From the NCBI RefSeq assembly GCF_052118925.1, contig NZ_JBQKGG010000014.1, forward strand, positions 1 to 64,000: a DNA stretch of 64,000 bases, read 5' to 3'. Below are positions 49,484 to 58,448 of the stretch, one piece after another (within the stretch, counting starts at the first letter, position 1; each line of letters opens with the position of its first letter). Made by a program: the position numbers and the translations under genes. The notes below the pieces were generated by a model. The model searched no databases, was not told where the DNA came from, and saw only the letters and a program-made list of their open reading frames with translations. The DNA comes from Lientehia sp934351765. Lineage in GTDB: Bacteria > Bacillota > Clostridia > Lachnospirales > Lachnospiraceae.

Positions 49484-49996
49484 CTACCCCCACTCCACCA
49501 TGGCCCGCAGCTCGTCAACGACTTTTCCGCTGGTCTTTCCGGTCTCATCGATGGTAACATCGGCATATTTCTCATAAAGTTCTGTCCGCTCATCGTAAAG
49601 ATCCCGAAGCGTCATGCCGTCTTTCAGAGCAACCCCGCGGTCCACCAGGTTTCCAAGCCGCTTTTCCAGATCCTCATAGCTGATCTTTAAATAAACCACA
49701 GTTCCGATCTCCTTCAGATGCTCCATAGCAGTCTTTCCGTAGATCACGCTGCCGCCGGGAGCGATGACGGCCCGGTCTGCCTGAATGCCGCGGTTCACCT
49801 GTTCTTCAATGGCAAGGAAGCCCTCCAGGCCGTCCTGGGCAATGATCTCCTTTAACAGCCGCTTCTCCTGATTCTGGATCAGAATATCGGAATCAATAAA
49901 CTGATAGCCGATCCGCTTAGCCAGCAGCACACCGACCGTGCTTTTCCCGGAGGCCGGCATACCGATCATGGTAATATTATTCCAGTTGTGTCTCAT
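49484..49996 (-). CDS. Shikimate-kinase-like P-loop kinase
   Basis: 170 residues with the shikimate kinase fold: Walker A GMPASGKST (about 12-20), FIDSD (about 33-37) and a lid/C-terminal region DRGVALKDGMTLRDLYDERTELYEKYAD. However, two substrate-binding features of true AroK are altered: the FRxxE motif reads FLAIEE (no shikimate-binding Arg), and the GGG motif reads GGS. It could be a divergent AroK or a kinase for another small molecule. No aro genes are nearby. It sits 19 bp after the amidohydrolase gene and probably shares its transcript. Confidence 0.75.
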   Translation of the reverse strand: MRHNWNNITMIGMPASGKSTVGVLLAKRIGYQFIDSDILIQNQEKRLLKEIIAQDGLEGFLAIEEQVNRGIQADRAVIAPGGSVIYGKTAMEHLKEIGTVVYLKISYEDLEKRLGNLVDRGVALKDGMTLRDLYDERTELYEKYADVTIDETGKTSGKVVDELRAMVEWG

Positions 49997-50015
49997 ATCG
50001 TTCTCTCCATGCTTT

Positions 50016-51299
50016 TCAGTCCAAAAACTTATCCAGCTCGGCTTCCACCTGTGCCCGCTTTCTGAGCTTCGGCTGGCGGATCAGGCGGCCCCGTGCCATG
50101 ACCAGATCAACGTTTCGCAGAACCCGCAGATCTTCCAGAGGATTTTTCGCTGTCACGATCAGATCCGCACACTTTCCGGGTGCAATGGTTCCTGTCACAT
50201 CGCCGATCCCGGCCAGGCGGGCGCTCTGCTCCGTTGCCGTGTGAAGGGCAAAGGCGTTGGACACGCCGACGTATTTATGGAAATAATACAGCTCCCGCCA
50301 GAAATCATACTGCGTGATCCAGGGGCATCCCACATCGTTCCCCAGCACCACCGGAATTCCGTTTTCCAGAGCTGCCTTCGCACAGTCGATGATCCCCTCG
50401 AAGACCACGTTGCCGTTATACTGCTCCACCTCGGACGCATTGGTAACCGACCGGTCAAACAACGCATAGGGAAGAGCCGGAGACAGAGTCGTGCAAAGGA
50501 ATGCGCCATGCTCTTTGAAAAGCCGGATCATATACTCATCCAACTTTGCACCATGCTCGACAGAATCCACGCCATTTTCCAGTGCGACCCGGACACCTTC
50601 GGGCGATTCCACATGGGCGGCCACCTGATACCCTGCCTCATGAGCCTTCTCACAGACAGCCTTTACCATGTCCGGCGCCATTTTCAGCTCCCCGGGCACA
50701 CCCTTTTCCCTGGCATCCAGCACGCCGCCGGTGATCATCAGCTTAATGAGATCCACACCCTCTTTTTTCGACTGAGCCAGATGGGCGAGGGCTTCCTCGT
50801 TATTATGTGCTGCCACAGCAACTGAACCTGCCATGTGTCCGCCGGGAACGGAGATTCCACGGTTTGCCGCAAGGATCCTGGGACCGTCCTTTGTTCCCGC
50901 CGCGATTTCATCACGAAGCCTGGTATCAAAATCCCCCAGGCCTCCTACCGTCCGTATCGTCGTGACTCCGCTTAGCATCTCCTGCTTTGCAAATCCGCAG
51001 ACCATCTTATACGCAACTGCCCTGGTAAGGCCCGAGCTCATGATCTTCTTCACCAGCTTCTCATTGTCCCTCTGCTTTTTCTGGGGCTTTCCGCTGCCTG
51101 CCAGATGAACATGCATGTTGATCAGTCCCGGCATAAGATAGCCGCCCTTTAAATCAATCGTTTCATACCCGACCGAAATCTCCTGTTCCGGAACCAGTGC
51201 CCGGATCTTCTCGCCATCCACCAGAACGCAGAGTTCCTCCTGCACACTCATGTCCCTTGTTCCGTCTAAAATTTTTCCGTTCGTCAATGCGTACTTCAT
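50016..51299 (-). CDS. Amidohydrolase family protein (imidazolonepropionase-like)
   Basis: 427 residues of the metal-dependent amidohydrolase superfamily. Metal ligands: HVHLAG (about 63-68), a probable carboxylated Lys in DLIKLMITGG (about 180-189), His in QVAAHVESPEG (about 221-231) and SVEHGAKLD (about 242-250), and Asp in VLGNDVGCPW (about 315-324). An N-terminal composite beta-sandwich strand is completed at the C-terminus (APGKCADLIVTAKNPLEDLRVL). Relatives act on Xaa-Pro dipeptides or cyclic amides; the substrate is unknown here. It lies 15 bp after the pyrophosphatase gene. Confidence 0.9.
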   Translation of the reverse strand: MKYALTNGKILDGTRDMSVQEELCVLVDGEKIRALVPEQEISVGYETIDLKGGYLMPGLINMHVHLAGSGKPQKKQRDNEKLVKKIMSSGLTRAVAYKMVCGFAKQEMLSGVTTIRTVGGLGDFDTRLRDEIAAGTKDGPRILAANRGISVPGGHMAGSVAVAAHNNEEALAHLAQSKKEGVDLIKLMITGGVLDAREKGVPGELKMAPDMVKAVCEKAHEAGYQVAAHVESPEGVRVALENGVDSVEHGAKLDEYMIRLFKEHGAFLCTTLSPALPYALFDRSVTNASEVEQYNGNVVFEGIIDCAKAALENGIPVVLGNDVGCPWITQYDFWRELYYFHKYVGVSNAFALHTATEQSARLAGIGDVTGTIAPGKCADLIVTAKNPLEDLRVLRNVDLVMARGRLIRQPKLRKRAQVEAELDKFLD

Positions 51300-51314
51300 C
51301 GTAAAACACCTCTC

Positions 51315-52967
51315 CTATGCCTGCAGCACCATCATCAGTGCCGGTACAAACTGCTTCTTTCTGGACACCACGCCCTCCAGAACCACCGACTGATTTTGAG
51401 GATGACAGCCGGGGAACGCCTGCTCAAGAAGCTGCTCACCGCTCTGGCTGTCACACAGCACCTCGGAGGATTCATCCAGAATACTGGTAAGCAGGAAAAA
51501 CAGCATATCCACGTTATGCCTGCTCTTCATCTGTTCCAGGAACGGAACCATCCGCTTCTTTAATTCCTTCAGTTCCTCTTCATCCATGGAACTGATCTGG
51601 GCAATTCCGATGGTAGTGCCATCCATATCAAATACCTTATAATCCTGATAAAAAATTTCTTTCTCTGTTTTCTGCTTCAGATCGCTTCCCGCCGCAAACA
51701 TCTCTCTGGCAAGCTGCTTGGTATCAATACCGGCAATCTTTGCCAGTGCCTCCGCCGCCGCCTTGTCCACCGGTGTACAGGTGGGCGACCGGTACAGAAG
51801 CGTATCGGAAATGATAGCACTGCACAGAAGTCCTGCCACCTCCGGACAGATTTCTGCCTTGTTTTCGATATACATCTGATAAATGATGGTCGCTGTACAG
51901 CCAAGGGGCTGATTCCGGAAAAACACCGGCGAAACCGTCTCCAGACTTCCGAGGCGGTGATGATCGATGATCTCCAGAATTTCTGCGTTCTCAATCCCCT
52001 CAACAGCCTGAGCACGCTCATTATGATCCACCAGGATCACCTGCTTGCGCTTCATGCCTAACAGATTCCGACGGGAGATCATGCCCTTGTAACGGCCGTC
52101 CTTATCCAGGATCGGAAAATCACGGAACCGTTTGCTTGCCATGATGTCCTTAATCTCATCGGTATAATCCTCAATATCGAAGCTGATGATCTTATCTGTT
52201 TTCATAAAATAGCCAATGGGCATACTCTGATTGATAAGACGGGACGCCGTAAACGTATCAAACGGCGTCGAGATCACCGTACATCCATGCTCCTCCGCCA
52301 GCTTCTTGATGGTCATGGAGACCGGTGCACCGTCGCAGACCACAATACAGTCCGCATTCATCTCAATGGCACAAAGCTGGGATTCGTAACGGTTTCCGAG
52401 GATTACCAGATCATGCTCTTCGATATAGGACTCCATCAGATCGGGATTTGCCGCTGCCACCAGCACCTTTCCCTGATCAAAATAACGGTTTTTATCCCCG
52501 ACAACCACAATTCCCTCCAGAGTCTCCCTGATATTTTCATACTGGGTACGTGCTGCGGAAAGAATCGCACTGTCATATACGTTCATATAAGAGTTGGCAA
52601 TATCACCGATGGTAATTACCCCCTCCAGACGGCTGTCCCTGGTGATCGGAAGCGTCACAACGCCAAGATCCTTCATCAGGCTCCATGCCTTTTTTAAGGA
52701 AATATTGGATTTGACGCCCTTTGTTTTCCGGAACTCCACATCCTTTACCTGCGTCCGGACATTTTCCTTAAACTCCGGAACCGGAACCTGAAACCGCTCC
52801 AGAACATACTGGGTCTCCTGATTGATGATCCCGGCACGGCACGGTACATGCTCCCGTCCGGTCACTGCCTGCTTTAATCTTGCATATGCAATCGCCGAAC
52901 AGATGGAATCCGTATCCGGGTTCCGATGTCCGATCACGATTATCTTTCTTCCTGTTTCTTCTTCCAT
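51315..52967 (-). CDS. ppaC: CBS-domain manganese-dependent inorganic pyrophosphatase
   Basis: 550 residues; it hydrolyses pyrophosphate. The DHH domain has IGHRNPDTDSICSAIAYARL (about 12-31) and LVDHNE/IIDHHRLGS (about 310-347). It is interrupted by a regulatory block: CBS (about 72-125), DRTGG (about 135-240) and a second CBS (about 250-300). A DHHA2 domain ends the protein (about 390-550). CBS domains bind adenine nucleotides and tune activity in family II pyrophosphatases. AGGAGG lies upstream of the ATG. Confidence 0.93.
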   Translation of the reverse strand: MEEETGRKIIVIGHRNPDTDSICSAIAYARLKQAVTGREHVPCRAGIINQETQYVLERFQVPVPEFKENVRTQVKDVEFRKTKGVKSNISLKKAWSLMKDLGVVTLPITRDSRLEGVITIGDIANSYMNVYDSAILSAARTQYENIRETLEGIVVVGDKNRYFDQGKVLVAAANPDLMESYIEEHDLVILGNRYESQLCAIEMNADCIVVCDGAPVSMTIKKLAEEHGCTVISTPFDTFTASRLINQSMPIGYFMKTDKIISFDIEDYTDEIKDIMASKRFRDFPILDKDGRYKGMISRRNLLGMKRKQVILVDHNERAQAVEGIENAEILEIIDHHRLGSLETVSPVFFRNQPLGCTATIIYQMYIENKAEICPEVAGLLCSAIISDTLLYRSPTCTPVDKAAAEALAKIAGIDTKQLAREMFAAGSDLKQKTEKEIFYQDYKVFDMDGTTIGIAQISSMDEEELKELKKRMVPFLEQMKSRHNVDMLFFLLTSILDESSEVLCDSQSGEQLLEQAFPGCHPQNQSVVLEGVVSRKKQFVPALMMVLQA

Positions 52968-53331
52968 TTCGAAAATTCCTCCCTCCTGTGCTCCGCGAAA
53001 CGGCCATTTTTCTCCTCTGCGGTCAATATTAACGGTTTATTCATGATGTGTTCATATTTTGTTCATATTCTATTGTTATGCTATTTGTACAGATGAGAAA
53101 CAATTATCTTCGTTTTTTCGTCAAATTGCATATAGGTTTTTCATAATTACCCCGGAGCTTCTGCTCCGGGGACTCCTCGTTTTTGGGGTTCTTTTTGTTT
53201 ATTCAGCATTTTTACCAAACCAGGTTTTTCTTCCATTTTTCGGTTCATGCTTCTGTCCCGCTTTCCGTTCTTTCCCCATAAAGCCACAGAAGCGGAGGAC
53301 ATCGATGCCCTCCGCTCTTTTCTTTTGCTGT
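52968..53331. other. Intergenic stretch with two hairpins
   Basis: No convincing gene. Hairpin AGCGGAGG/CCTCCGCT (53291-53298/53309-53316) lies just past the gene at 53332 and is its likely terminator. A strong hairpin CCCCGGAGC-TTCT-GCTCCGGGG (53150-53171) stands alone with a T run only on the plus side. Between 52990 and 53100 the DNA is AT-rich and may hold the pyrophosphatase promoter. Confidence 0.55.
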
Positions 53332-53703
53332 TTAATTTCCACTCTGTGTCTCAGCGGCCTCAGTTGCTGCTTCCGTTTCCGCAGCCTGTGCAGTTTCCTC
53401 CGCATTTGCCTCATCCGCAGAGGTCTCACCGCCCGCTGCATCTGCGCTGGTTTCCGTTTCCAGAATTCCGGCCATATCCTGTACGACCAGAGAGCTTGCC
53501 GTATAATCCGGCTTTGCATTCTGTGCCTTAATATACTGATTCCGGATCGTAATACCGATTCCGGCTCCGATTCCTGCAATCACAAGAATCAGAATCAGAG
53601 CAGCGATGGCTTTTCTCATTTTCCGGTCGCGCCGCTCTTTTTCTACGATCTCTTTCCGTCTTGCCTTCTGCTCTTTATACTTATCTACTTTCTGCTGACT
53701 CAT
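53332..53703 (-). CDS. Small membrane-anchored hypothetical protein
   Basis: 123 residues. A very basic N-terminal helix (about 1-31, Lys/Arg/Glu-rich) is followed by one membrane helix (about 32-53), a short extracellular region (about 54-80) and an acidic Ala/Glu/Thr low-complexity tail (about 81-123). The tail resembles the Ala/Glu/Thr insert in the 3D-domain protein at 9793. It lies 71 bp after the ABC transporter gene on the same strand. Function unknown. Confidence 0.75.
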   Translation of the reverse strand: MSQQKVDKYKEQKARRKEIVEKERRDRKMRKAIAALILILVIAGIGAGIGITIRNQYIKAQNAKPDYTASSLVVQDMAGILETETSADAAGGETSADEANAEETAQAAETEAATEAAETQSGN

Positions 53704-53774
53704 GACTGCCGTGTTCCTTTCTCCTTGCTTCCGGCCAAAACCGGTTCTTCGTTATCATATCATAAAACGCATGA

Positions 53775-55565
53775 TTATTCAAGAACTTCATGCATACCGG
53801 TCATGCACCTTCCGTCCGTTTCTCCTGCTGAGAACTGCATCCGGTAAAACCGGGCATAAATCCCGTTTTTCTTCATCAGCTCTGAATGACTGCCCTGCTC
53901 GGCAATGCCGTCATCGGTCAAAACCAGGATCTTTCCGGCATTTCGGATCGTAGAAAGCCGGTGGGCAATTACGAACGTCGTTCTGCCCTTTGCCAGCCGT
54001 TCCATGGCCTCCTGAACCAGCCGCTCGCTCTCATTATCCAGCGCTGAGGTGGCCTCGTCAAAGATCAGCACCGGAGGATTCTTCAAAAACACCCGGGCAA
54101 GGGAAAGCCTTTGCTTCTGGCCGCCGGAGAGCTTTACGCCCCGCTGGCCGATGTCTGTATCATATCCGTCCGGAAGTTCCATAATAAACTCATGAGCTCC
54201 CGCCATCCTTGCCGCCTCGATGACAGCCTCTCTGGACGCATTCTTTTTTCCGTAGCAGATATTCTCATATACGGTTCCTGCGAACAGATACACATCCTGC
54301 TGCACAATGCCGATCTGCTCCCGCAGACTCTTTAATGTGATCTTCCGGATATCCCGGCCGTCCAGTGTGATCCTTCCGCCGTTCACCTCATAAAACCGTG
54401 GGATCAGGCTGCACAGCGTTGATTTTCCCACACCGGAGGAGCCCACCAGTGCCACATATTCCCCCGGCTTTACCGTCATGTTCAGATGATGGAGCACATC
54501 CTCCTTCGAGGACGCATATCGGAAATCCACATCCTCAAACCGGATTTCCCCGTCCACATGATCAATCTCCACCGCATCAGGCGCATCCTCAATGTCCGGC
54601 TCCACCGCCAGGATCTCGCGAAACCGGCTGTAACCGGACATACCGTTCTGGAACATCTCTGTAAACCGGATCAGCTGTTTCACCGGATCGGTGAAGTTAT
54701 TGATGAGCAGAAGAAATGCCACCAGATCCGCTGCCTCCAGGCTTCCCCGCGCCAGTAAAAGGGCGCCCACTGAGATCACCAGCACCGTCATCATGGTCGC
54801 GAAGGCTCCAAGTCCGGCGTTGTAGGCTCCCATGTACCGATAACTGTCCTTTTTACTCTCCAGAAACTTCTGATTGCCCTGATCGAACTTCTCCATCTCA
54901 CCCTTCTCATTACTGAAGGACTTCACCACACGGATCCCCGAAAGGCTGTCCTCGATCTGGGCATTGACATCGGCAATCTTTTCCCGGTTCCGCTTATAGG
55001 CCCGCTTCATCTTTTTATTGAGCACATAGGCATAGCCCAGCATAAACGGCAGAAGCACCGCAGCCGCCAGCGCCATGGGTACATTGATGAACAGCAGAAT
55101 GATCAGCGTGCCCGCCATGCGGATCACCGAGATCATCAGATCCTCCGGACCGTGATGGCACAGTTCACTGATGTCAAACAGATCATTGGTGACCCGGGAC
55201 ATGAGCTGTCCGACCTTCTGATCATCGTAAAAAGCGAAGGAAAGCTTCTGGTAATGGGCAAACAGCTCATGCCGCATATCCCGCTCCATGCGCGCACCCA
55301 TGATGTGCCCGAAATAACCGATATAATAGTTGCAGCCGAACTCCACCGCCACCAGAACGACCATCAGTGCCGCCAGCTTTAAGATCGTGGATACTGCCTG
55401 AGCCGTTTCAAAATGAACCGCTGTTCCCGTAATATAACGGATGATCAGCGGGATCACCAGTGTGACGCCCGCGCCGATACAGGCGAACAGCATATCGCTC
55501 AGAAACAGTCCCAGATACGGCTTATAATAGGAGAAAAAGGTTTTTTTCTTTGTTTCTTTTTTCAT
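53775..55565 (-). CDS. ABC exporter, fused permease and ATPase (MsbA-like)
   Basis: 596 residues. An N-terminal six-helix export domain (about 15-320) is followed by an ATPase domain with Walker A LVGSSGVGKST (about 372-382), signature LSGGQKQRLSLARVFL (about 477-492), Walker B VLIFDEATSALD (about 497-508) and the switch His in VIAHRLSTI (about 530-538). It is a half-transporter that should work as a dimer, or as a heterodimer with an unlinked partner. The catalytic Glu is present. Substrate (lipid, drug or peptide) unknown. Confidence 0.93.
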   Translation of the reverse strand: MKKETKKKTFFSYYKPYLGLFLSDMLFACIGAGVTLVIPLIIRYITGTAVHFETAQAVSTILKLAALMVVLVAVEFGCNYYIGYFGHIMGARMERDMRHELFAHYQKLSFAFYDDQKVGQLMSRVTNDLFDISELCHHGPEDLMISVIRMAGTLIILLFINVPMALAAAVLLPFMLGYAYVLNKKMKRAYKRNREKIADVNAQIEDSLSGIRVVKSFSNEKGEMEKFDQGNQKFLESKKDSYRYMGAYNAGLGAFATMMTVLVISVGALLLARGSLEAADLVAFLLLINNFTDPVKQLIRFTEMFQNGMSGYSRFREILAVEPDIEDAPDAVEIDHVDGEIRFEDVDFRYASSKEDVLHHLNMTVKPGEYVALVGSSGVGKSTLCSLIPRFYEVNGGRITLDGRDIRKITLKSLREQIGIVQQDVYLFAGTVYENICYGKKNASREAVIEAARMAGAHEFIMELPDGYDTDIGQRGVKLSGGQKQRLSLARVFLKNPPVLIFDEATSALDNESERLVQEAMERLAKGRTTFVIAHRLSTIRNAGKILVLTDDGIAEQGSHSELMKKNGIYARFYRMQFSAGETDGRCMTGMHEVLE

Positions 55566-55608
55566 GGTACTGCCTGTCTTTATGCCTCTCTTTATCGTTT
55601 TCTGTCTC

Positions 55609-56565
55609 TTAATCCTCGATTACCATCTTTGCGGCTCCGTAAATCCCGGCATCATTCCCCAGAGTTGCCAGCGCCAGCTTCGGTTTTTCCTTAATCAACG
55701 TGATCAGCGGATCAAACTGCTCCCGCAGAAGATCAAGAAGATAGGTTCCCGCCTTGGACACACCACCGCCGATAACGAAGACCTCCGGATCAATCGTCTG
55801 GGCAATGTAAGCCAGAGCCCGCGCCAGATATTTCATGCAGTACGCCGCCACCGACTCTGCCAAGGCATCGCCTGCCTTTGCCGCATCAAACACGTCCTTG
55901 GCCGTCACATCCTCAACATCCCGAAGCACCGACGGCATATCCTGGTTCCGCATGAACCGTCTTGCGATCCGCGCGATTCCCGTCGCCGAAGCGATCTGCT
56001 CCAGACAGCCGTAGTTGTTGCAGTTGCACCGTCCCTCTTCACGCGGCCAGTCCCAGTCCATGACCATATGGCCGATCTCTCCGCCCATACCCTTGCTTCC
56101 GGGAACGATATGGCCGTTCAGGATCACGCCGCCGCCGACACCGGTTCCAAGGGTCACGGCAACTACATCCTTATAGCCCTTGCCGCCGCCCTGCCACATC
56201 TCGCCCAGAGCCGCCACGTTGGCATCATTGCTTCCTTTCACCGGGATTCCGCCAAGAAGCTCCGACAGCTCCTTCACCGGATTCCAGTCCTGGATCCGTC
56301 CGATATTGACAATGATCTCTACATAACCGTCGGGCATGATCGGGCCGGGCACGCCGATACCGGCTCCCGCCAGATCCTCCATGGGAAGCTGTTCCTCCGC
56401 CATATGCTTTTTGATCGCCTCCGCAATATCCGGAGTCACATGGGTTCCTCCGTCCTCAGATCTTGTGGGGATCTCCCACTTCCGGATCAGTGTTCCGTCT
56501 GCGGTAAACAGTCCCATTTTCGTTGTTGTGCCGCCAAGATCGACACCTGCATAAATCTTACCCAT
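55609..56565 (-). CDS. glk: ROK-family glucokinase
   Basis: 318 residues; an ATP-dependent sugar kinase, probably glucokinase. The N-terminal phosphate loop is GVDLGGTTTKMGLF (about 7-20). The ROK motif GTGVGGGVILNGHIVPGSKGMGGEIGHM (about 133-160) includes the GEIGH catalytic segment, and a zinc site CNCNNYGCLEQ is at about 172-182. The start at 56565 has AAAGGAG upstream and a promoter about 50 bp away. With glgC/glgD elsewhere in the window it suggests glucose-to-glycogen flux. The ABC exporter follows 43 bp downstream. Confidence 0.9.
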   Translation of the reverse strand: MGKIYAGVDLGGTTTKMGLFTADGTLIRKWEIPTRSEDGGTHVTPDIAEAIKKHMAEEQLPMEDLAGAGIGVPGPIMPDGYVEIIVNIGRIQDWNPVKELSELLGGIPVKGSNDANVAALGEMWQGGGKGYKDVVAVTLGTGVGGGVILNGHIVPGSKGMGGEIGHMVMDWDWPREEGRCNCNNYGCLEQIASATGIARIARRFMRNQDMPSVLRDVEDVTAKDVFDAAKAGDALAESVAAYCMKYLARALAYIAQTIDPEVFVIGGGVSKAGTYLLDLLREQFDPLITLIKEKPKLALATLGNDAGIYGAAKMVIED

Positions 56566-56614
56566 CTTATTCTCCTTTATCCCACTTATCATTGCTTCAT
56601 TGCAGTTTAACTGT

Positions 56615-56643
56615 ATTATACCGTTTCCCGGAAAGCAGGTCAA
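56615..56643 (-). promoter_or_regulatory. Promoter of the ROK kinase gene
   Basis: Minus strand: TTGACC (56638-56643), 17-bp spacer, TATAAT (56615-56620). Confidence 0.8.
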
Positions 56644-56739
56644 GCAGGCGCCGATCATCCGAAACGATCCGAACAGCCCTCGGTATATTTCTGCTCCGGA
56701 TACGCATCAGCCGTTCGTGAATACCTTTGTGTTATGATA

Positions 56740-56782
56740 CAAAAACTGCGCCGCCTTCTCTGTTTTTGAGTCTGCGGCGCAG
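56740..56782 (-). terminator. Rho-independent terminator of metK
   Basis: CTGCGCCGC/GCGGCGCAG (56746-56754/56774-56782), followed on the minus strand by TTTTTG. Confidence 0.85.
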
Positions 56783-56814
56783 AATTATGCTTTTTTCTAT
56801 GATCGGAGATCTGC

Positions 56815-58002
56815 TTACAGATACTTCTTCAGTGCTTCAGCCTTGTCCAGTCTTTCCCAGGTCAGATCCAGGTCATTACGGCCAAAATGACCATAAGCGG
56901 AGGTCTGGCGGTAAACAGGCTTTCTCAGGTCAAGCATCTTGATGATTCCTGCGGGACGGAGATCAAAATTCTCGCGGATGATCTCTACGAGGCGCTCATC
57001 GGAAAGCTTTCCGGTTCCAAATGTATCAATATTGATCGAAGTCGGCTGTGCAACTCCGATGGCATAGGAAAGCTGGATCTCGCATTTGTCTGCCAGTCCG
57101 GCTGCTACCAGGTTCTTTGCCGCATAACGTGCTGCATAAGCTGCGGAACGGTCTACCTTTGTACAGTCCTTTCCGGAGAATGCGCCGCCGCCGTGTCTTG
57201 CGTAGCCGCCGTAGGTGTCGACAATGATCTTCCGACCGGTCAGGCCGCTGTCGCCATGAGGGCCGCCGATAACGAAACGTCCGGTGGGGTTAATAAAGAA
57301 CTTGGTCTCATCATCCACCAGCTCTGCCGGAAGGATCGGATCCAGAACATATTTACGGATATCTGCATGGATCTGCTCCTGGGTCACATCGGGATCATGC
57401 TGGGTAGAAAGAACGACTGCATCCAGATGGATCGGTTTTCCGTTCTCGTCATACTCTACGGTTACCTGGCTCTTTCCGTCGGGACGGAGATATTTTAAAG
57501 TACCGTCTTTTCTTACCTTGGTAAGCTGACGAACCAGCTTATGGGCAAGCGCGATGGGGTAAGGCATATACTCCGGTGTCTCGTTGGTTGCATAACCGAA
57601 CATCAGACCCTGATCGCCGGCACCGATGGCCTCGATCTCTTCTTCGGACATCTTGTTTTCCCTGGCTTCCAGTGCCTTGTTTACGCCCATGGCAATATCG
57701 GCAGACTGCTCATCGATGGCAGTCAGCACTGCGCAGGTGTTTCCGTCAAAACCGTACTCGGACTTGTCATAGCCGATGTCCAGGATCGTATTGCGGACGA
57801 TCTTCGGAATATCCACGTACGCCTTGGTTGTGATCTCTCCCATAACCATAACAAAACCGGTTCCACAGCAGGTCTCGCAGGCCACACGGCTCATGGGGTC
57901 CTGCTCCAGCAGTGCATCCAGAATGGAATCGGAGATCGCGTCACACAGTTTGTCCGGATGGCCTTCTGTTACGGACTCGGATGTGAATAAAAATTTTTCC
58001 AT
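56815..58002 (-). CDS. metK: S-adenosylmethionine synthetase
   Basis: 395 residues; it makes SAM from methionine and ATP. SESVTEGHPDKLCDAISDSILD is at about 8-29, GAGDQGLMFGYA at about 127-138 and the glycine-rich P-loop-like GGGAFSGKDCTKVDRSAAY at about 274-292. All expected motifs are present at normal length. Expression is controlled by the SAM-I riboswitch in its leader. Confidence 0.98.
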   Translation of the reverse strand: MEKFLFTSESVTEGHPDKLCDAISDSILDALLEQDPMSRVACETCCGTGFVMVMGEITTKAYVDIPKIVRNTILDIGYDKSEYGFDGNTCAVLTAIDEQSADIAMGVNKALEARENKMSEEEIEAIGAGDQGLMFGYATNETPEYMPYPIALAHKLVRQLTKVRKDGTLKYLRPDGKSQVTVEYDENGKPIHLDAVVLSTQHDPDVTQEQIHADIRKYVLDPILPAELVDDETKFFINPTGRFVIGGPHGDSGLTGRKIIVDTYGGYARHGGGAFSGKDCTKVDRSAAYAARYAAKNLVAAGLADKCEIQLSYAIGVAQPTSINIDTFGTGKLSDERLVEIIRENFDLRPAGIIKMLDLRKPVYRQTSAYGHFGRNDLDLTWERLDKAEALKKYL

Positions 58003-58054
58003 AGATAACTCCTTTGTAAACGTATTTCACAAGCTTCCCTCACAAAGATTCTTA

Positions 58055-58202
58055 TGAAATAAAACGAGCCCGCCATAAGCGGACTCGATAAACTCGTATC
58101 AAATCCTCTTATTGTTCGATAGTTCGCTCAGGTTGGCACCTTCCACACCGGGGGTTGCCGTGGCTTCACAGGTCCTCTGTACCTCCACCACTCTGAATAA
58201 GG
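58055..58202 (-). promoter_or_regulatory. SAM-I (S-box) riboswitch and terminator for metK
   Basis: The minus-strand RNA from about 58202 carries the S-box core: CUUAUUCAGAG, GGUGGAGG, then GAAGCCACGGCAACC and AAGGUGCCAACCUG, closing with AAUAAG (58108-58113), which pairs with CUUAUU at the 5' end. A terminator follows (58065-58087, CGAGUCCGC/GCGGGCUCG then UUUUAUUU), with upstream sequence CGAGUUUAUCGAG able to form a competing pair. High SAM should terminate transcription before metK. Confidence 0.93.
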
Positions 58203-58237
58203 GAATTGCGGGACTCTTATTTAGTTGTCGCGTCATA

Positions 58238-58266
58238 AGGATAACGCAGTTTTCCATACCTGTCAA
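58238..58266 (-). promoter_or_regulatory. Promoter of metK
   Basis: Minus strand: TTGACA (58261-58266), 17-bp spacer, TATCCT (58238-58243), about 35 bp before the riboswitch. Confidence 0.8.
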
Positions 58267-58343
58267 GGGTATTGGAGCAGTTTACAGAATTTTTTCATTT
58301 ATTCTTATGATCTTCTCAAAAACGGCTGTTTTCAGCAGTTTGG

Positions 58344-58438
58344 ATCAGGATCACTCCCGAGGATCAGTAGCACTTCCAGAAATCAGGAGCACTCCCGAGG
58401 ATCAGGAGCACTTCCAGGAATCAGGAACACTCCCGGTT
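58344..58438. repeat. Five tandem 19-bp repeats between murA and metK
   Basis: Five head-to-tail units starting ATCAG at 58344, 58363, 58382, 58401 and 58420, of the form ATCAGGAGCACTYCCRRRR. Units 1 and 3 end CTCCCGAGG while 2 and 4 end CTTCCAGRA, so a 38-bp higher-order period is visible. The array ends 10 bp from the murA stop. No gene reads through it convincingly. Confidence 0.9.
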
Positions 58439-58448
58439 CCGAGCTGCT

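Noticed and set aside
58344..58438. 19-bp tandem repeats as a CRISPR array
   Set aside because: The units are directly adjacent with no spacers, and no cas genes are present.
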